From Leptothermofonsia sichuanensis E412 (lineage in GTDB: Bacteria; Cyanobacteriota; Cyanobacteriia; Leptolyngbyales; Leptolyngbyaceae): a stretch of 64,000 nucleotides of DNA. The stretch spans positions 5,952,001 to 6,016,000 of the forward strand of contig NZ_CP072600.1 of NCBI RefSeq assembly GCF_019891175.1, read 5' to 3'. The notes beneath the pieces were generated by a model. That model saw only the letters and a program-made list of their open reading frames with translations, made no database searches and was not told the DNA's origin. Both the position numbers and the translations under genes were made by a program. Of the stretch, positions 62,000 to 64,000 are shown in pieces; the stretch's first letter is position 1; every line of letters starts with the position of its first letter.

Positions 62000-63033
62000 T
62001 TAGTGGGGGGCAGGGTGATGGACTCGAAGGTGGGACGGGGAACGGGCAGTTCAAAGATCAGCCCGCGAGACAGCATGGCTTGCAGGTCGGGGGCCATCTG
62101 TTGCAGCAGGCGATCCTCAATCACCTGCTGTCTCAACTCCGTCGGGTCCTGCTCCAGTTGTTCCAGGGTCCTGGTTGAGGCAAGGGCGGGTTGGGCCTGG
62201 CGTGATAGTTGCTCGTCCTTCTGCAATTCCTGGCGCAGGGCGCGATCGGGCAACCGCTGTGCCTTTTCCTGCAACTGTTGCAGGCGATTCAGGGTTTCCA
62301 GCAGGCGCGGGTTGCCGTCGGCCAGTCGTTTTGCCTGCTCCTGCAACTGCCCCAGGTCTACTGCGGCCTGTTTGTCTGCCTCTGAAGCTTCTGGTGGGAG
62401 TTCTGGTGGCTTCAGTGCAGACAACCGCTCACACTTTTTTTGCAGGTCTGCCCCCTGGAAAGCATCCATTGCCTGCCTGTACAACACCTGCCCCTGGGTC
62501 CATTCAAAGTCATAGCGACTGGTGAGGATCAGTCGGTGGGGCGCGTAAACATCCCGGATTGCCCAGATTAGATCGTTTAATAGCGCGGCGGCAGGGGGTT
62601 TCAGCCTGTAGCCCGTTCCCTGGGGTTCCAGGTTTTGCTCGAAGTCATCCAGCACCAGCAAAAACGGGGTGGCTGCCTGCTCTGCCAGGGCTGTAAAAAC
62701 ACCGCGCAGGCGAAAGCGCAGTTCCTCCTGGGGGTCCTTCAATCGTTGCCGCAGGGTGCGATCGTCGAGAGCGGCTGCCAGTTGCCGCACCAGTCTGGCT
62801 TCATCGATCGCCCTCTGCCAGACCAATCGGTTGAACTGGGGCAGGCGATCGCAAAGCCGCGCCGCCAGACTGCTCTTACCCAGACCGCCCATGCCATGAA
62901 TCAACACTCCCAGGCGATCGGGGGACTGGGTTAAGGCGCGCAGGCAATTCTGCAACTGTCGCCGCCCGACAAAGCTTTCCCGTGTGGGCACCCGGATCTG
63001 TTGAGTCAATGGATCGAGAAATTCCGTCGCCAT
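62000..63033 (-). pseudogene. STAND-type NTPase part of CHAT-NTPase-TPR gene
   Basis: About 345 meaningful residues from ATG 63033. TRESFVGRRQLQNCLRALTQ, Walker A LIHGMGGLGKSSLAARLCDR (about 42-61), Walker B FLLVLDDFEQNLEPQ (about 122-136) and RLILTSRYDFEWTQG fit an NB-ARC/STAND ATPase. A coiled-coil-like Gln/Glu/Arg-rich region follows (LQQLQEKAQRLPDRALRQEL). After the tract near 61999 the frame reads low-complexity PPPPTPSTAPLPW and nonsense to 61678. Start overlaps the CHAT frame by 28 bases. Confidence 0.75.
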
Positions 63034-64000
63034 TGACGCCGGGGAGCAGGCTTCCAGCCAGGGGTGTTTCTGGGGGTTACCAGGCTCTGGGGCAGCGTCT
63101 TGCCGACATACAGACGCAGCAAATGCCAGTCCCGTGCTTTCTGCTCAATCAATGTCTGGTAAGCAAAAGCGACGGCTTCTACCAGGGGCTGGCTGCGAGA
63201 CAGCGCCTCATATAACGCCGCCGCGGCAGCGGTTGCATCCCTATCCAGTACGTTCTGTCCCCAGCCCAATACTGCCGTTGCACCCGCCTGTAACAGTTGT
63301 TCTGCCATGGAGGGAACCGCCCCGGCATGGCCAGACTGCCCCGTCTTACAGCCGGACAGAAACAACAGGGGCGGTAGGGGTGCTTTTAAGGTACGGGCAA
63401 TCTCGATTGGACTGGCATAGTAAGCGTCGCCCGTTGCCGTTTCTGTAATGAACCGGGGTTGCCCCTCCTGGATGGTGGCGTGTCCGGTGATATGCACGAC
63501 ATCAAAATAGCGCCTACTCGTGGGTTCAGTTCCATAGGTGTCCTCCAGACAGCCACTTTCCTCCACGGTCAGCCCGATCGTGGGACGCGCCGTCGCCTTC
63601 AGGATTGCCGCTTCTTCCTGCTCATAGTTCAGGACGGGCTGCACTCCCTGGGGGGAAGTGGCCATAAACAACACCCGCAACGCTCGATTCTGGGGCTGAG
63701 TCACCGGAGTGAGCTGCGTTACCGGATCAGCCGACTGCCAGCGCACAGGCACCACTGCCGGATATCGTTGCACCAGAAATTGCACCCCGTCATGCAGCAC
63801 CTCCCAGGGTAAATGGGCCAGTTGCCCCCTGACGGCGATCGCCAGCACCACACCTTCTCCGGGATACTGCCCCAGGCGAGAACCTAACCAGCGATCGCGG
63901 CCATCCAGCCAGTTGAATAATCGCTGGCCAATCGTTTCCAGCTTTTCTTGCAGCCTGGCAGAGACATAGTAGGTTTCCTCGGCGTTGCGGGTCAGGTCTG
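63006..64000 (-). CDS. CHAT-domain protease part, 5' end outside window
   Basis: About 330 residues visible; the frame is open to the right edge (LTRNAEETYYVSARLQEKLE). The CHAT caspase-like core holds the catalytic His in FDVVHITGHATIQEGQP and Cys in PPLLFLSGCKTGQSGHAG. AEQLLQAGATAVLGWGQNV and AAALYEALSRSQPLVEAVAF complete the fold. After LVTPRNTPGWKPAPRRQ the frame ends in WRRNFSIH, while a shift by one base gives MATEFLDPLTQQIRVPTRE of the NTPase. Either two overlapping genes or one frameshifted gene. Comparable cyanobacterial proteins are usually one chain. Confidence 0.8.
   Translation of the reverse strand, partial: DLTRNAEETYYVSARLQEKLETIGQRLFNWLDGRDRWLGSRLGQYPGEGVVLAIAVRGQLAHLPWEVLHDGVQFLVQRYPAVVPVRWQSADPVTQLTPVTQPQNRALRVLFMATSPQGVQPVLNYEQEEAAILKATARPTIGLTVEESGCLEDTYGTEPTSRRYFDVVHITGHATIQEGQPRFITETATGDAYYASPIEIARTLKAPLPPLLFLSGCKTGQSGHAGAVPSMAEQLLQAGATAVLGWGQNVLDRDATAAAAALYEALSRSQPLVEAVAFAYQTLIEQKARDWHLLRLYVGKTLPQSLVTPRNTPGWKPAPRRQWRRNFSIH

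Noticed and set aside
62000-62525. Ser/Cys-rich plus-strand frame opposite the NTPase
   Set aside because: Composition typical of an antisense shadow of a Gln/Arg-rich coiled coil.
1-64000. CRISPR arrays, rRNA and tRNA genes
   Set aside because: I looked for regularly spaced direct repeats and for tRNA T-loop patterns and found none convincing; all repeats seen are dispersed or palindromic.

Overview
The window looks like a chromosome segment of a cyanobacterium, probably filamentous and Leptolyngbya-like. GCGATCGC (HIP1-type) octamers are scattered through genes and spacers. Several products are typical of cyanobacteria: a DUF1825 protein, a cyanobacterial Omp85, a CHAT-NTPase-TPR protein and a separate hisIE. 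Spacers are crowded with small dispersed repeats. No rRNA, tRNA or CRISPR array was seen.

Layout. 1-4.5 kb is a decayed island: a cobJ remnant, a small unknown gene, two identical inverted IS4-like elements, a PAPS-reductase-like gene cut at its 3' end, and the 3' half of a probable RAMP (type III CRISPR-like) gene. 4.6-8.8 kb is molybdate transport (TauE/SafE permease, mop, modA, modB, modC). 8.8-24 kb is housekeeping: DUF1499, an IS630-type element with a -1 frameshift site, a GNAT, alr, a C-terminal processing protease, an orphan PhnC/PhnD-type pair, a peptidoglycan-binding protein, rph, hisIE and hisF.

24.4-46.1 kb is the most striking block: an almost entirely minus-strand contractile injection system (CIS) module. 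Read in transcription order it has a DUF4157-GNAT protein, a one-helix membrane protein, a tube-cap protein, a LysM-like protein, a gp27-like hub, a gp5-like spike, a PAAR-like tip, gp25, a first J-type baseplate protein, a 1864-residue second baseplate protein, a 1592-residue tail-I-like protein and a DUF6519/S74-chaperone fibre. Both giant proteins carry many Asp-box (BNR) beta-propeller repeats. Sheath, inner tube, terminator and AAA+ ATPase genes are absent, so the module would depend on genes elsewhere. Thylakoid-anchored CIS particles have been described in filamentous cyanobacteria, which makes such a machine plausible here.

46-64 kb is mixed: DUF1825, a J-domain/TPR protein, a TM2/SHOCT protein, a helix-hairpin-helix protein, lepB, an MliC-like protein, an M16 peptidase, a Gfo/Idh/MocA oxidoreductase, a VGFGD-filter ion channel with a zinc ribbon, rplI, a ribbon-helix-helix plus ParM-like actin pair, an Omp85 between inverted repeats, and a CHAT-NTPase-TPR gene broken by apparent frameshifts that runs off the right edge.

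All identifications come from reading motifs and overall protein character; no database search was run.
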